DNA of 64,000 nucleotides, taken from positions 1,116,001 to 1,180,000 of the forward strand of contig NHNW01000002.1 in assembly GCA_002786025.1 (NCBI GenBank), written 5' to 3'. This DNA is from Zasmidium citrigriseum (lineage: Eukaryota; Ascomycota; Dothideomycetes; Mycosphaerellales; Mycosphaerellaceae). Below, piece by piece: positions 63,762 through 64,000 of this stretch. The notes below the pieces were generated by a model. The model did not search any database, was not told the DNA's origin, and saw nothing but the letters and a program-made list of their open reading frames with translations. The position numbers were made by a program, and so were the translations under genes. How positions within the stretch are numbered: position 1 is the first letter of the stretch; every line of letters starts with the position of its first letter.

Positions 63762-64000
63762 TTATGCGACGAGGGTGCTGGCAGTGGCGCTCTCGTATCT
63801 CCAGGTTGGTGGGAGGGCACCGACGGTCTTGTAGTAGCGGGAGAGACGGTGGATGCGGGACTCGATCAGAATGAGGCGGAACTTGCTGTCCTTGTCCTTG
63901 CGGTTGCGCTCGAGATGCTTGCGGACAGCGACGGCCTGAGGGAGCCATGTCAGTAAACAATGTCCAGGCCCCTCTTCTATACAAGTGTGTTTTTATGACG
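63762..64000 (-). CDS. RPS13: 40S ribosomal protein S13 (uS15), last exon, 5' partial
   Basis: Only the final exon is in the window: 63935-63762, 58 codons including TAA, in phase 0. An intron occupies 63936 to at least 64000 (its acceptor is CCCTCAG). The encoded end, [20 protein letters not shown], then [25 protein letters not shown] and a terminal ASTLVA, is the conserved C-terminus of eukaryotic uS15, a small-subunit protein that binds 18S rRNA. Strong C-ending codon preference fits a ribosomal gene. Confidence 0.95.

Overview
This is a gene-dense eukaryotic window from a filamentous ascomycete. The evidence is many short GT-AG introns (about 46-60 nt, several with a CTGAC branch-like motif), fungal gene families such as Scm3, Trm82, Cft1, an FlbC-type zinc-finger protein and an LMBD1-type transporter, and one retrotransposon eroded in the C-to-T pattern of repeat-induced point mutation (RIP). 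Pezizomycotina is well supported; Dothideomycetes is my guess. I rebuilt exon structures by eye from reading frame, splice sites and family conservation.

Layout. 0-9.7 kb: end of an ACAD10-like phosphotransferase, a Gly/Pro-rich protein, a short-chain dehydrogenase, and an intronless 1775-residue Scm3/HJURP-type protein with a GATA finger and five Myb/SANT-like repeats. 10-14.9 kb: four diverged tandem genes for small proteins with two GRF-like zinc modules each, with a small secreted cysteine-rich protein embedded among them. 15-22.2 kb: ribosomal P0, a GNAT protein, a Ydj1-type Hsp40 ending in a farnesylation box, and Trm82. 22.2-26.8 kb: a compact nucleotide-sugar group (4-keto-6-deoxy-sugar epimerase/reductase, a TPT-type transporter and a 4,6-dehydratase), which fits UDP-rhamnose synthesis and transport.

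27.6-34.9 kb: a complete 7,285-bp Ty1/copia element on the minus strand with 110-bp LTRs and a perfect 5-bp target duplication. Its genes are destroyed, and it has an extra reading frame after RNase H. 35.7-41.3 kb: an FlbC-like regulator and a long region without protein genes. That region holds a tRNA-Gly(GCC) gene whose 71-nt body is split by a 12-nt anticodon-loop insert plus two inserts of 52 and 54 nt bounded by GT and AG. This is the most unusual feature of the window.

41.3-64 kb: a mitochondrial cysteine synthase-like gene divergent from NDUFAF7, a complex minisatellite, a Ste20-type kinase, an LMBD1-like cobalamin transporter divergent from CFT1/CPSF160, a STAND/ankyrin receptor-like protein with a C-terminal membrane segment, an amino-acid permease, and the last exon of ribosomal protein S13 at the right edge.
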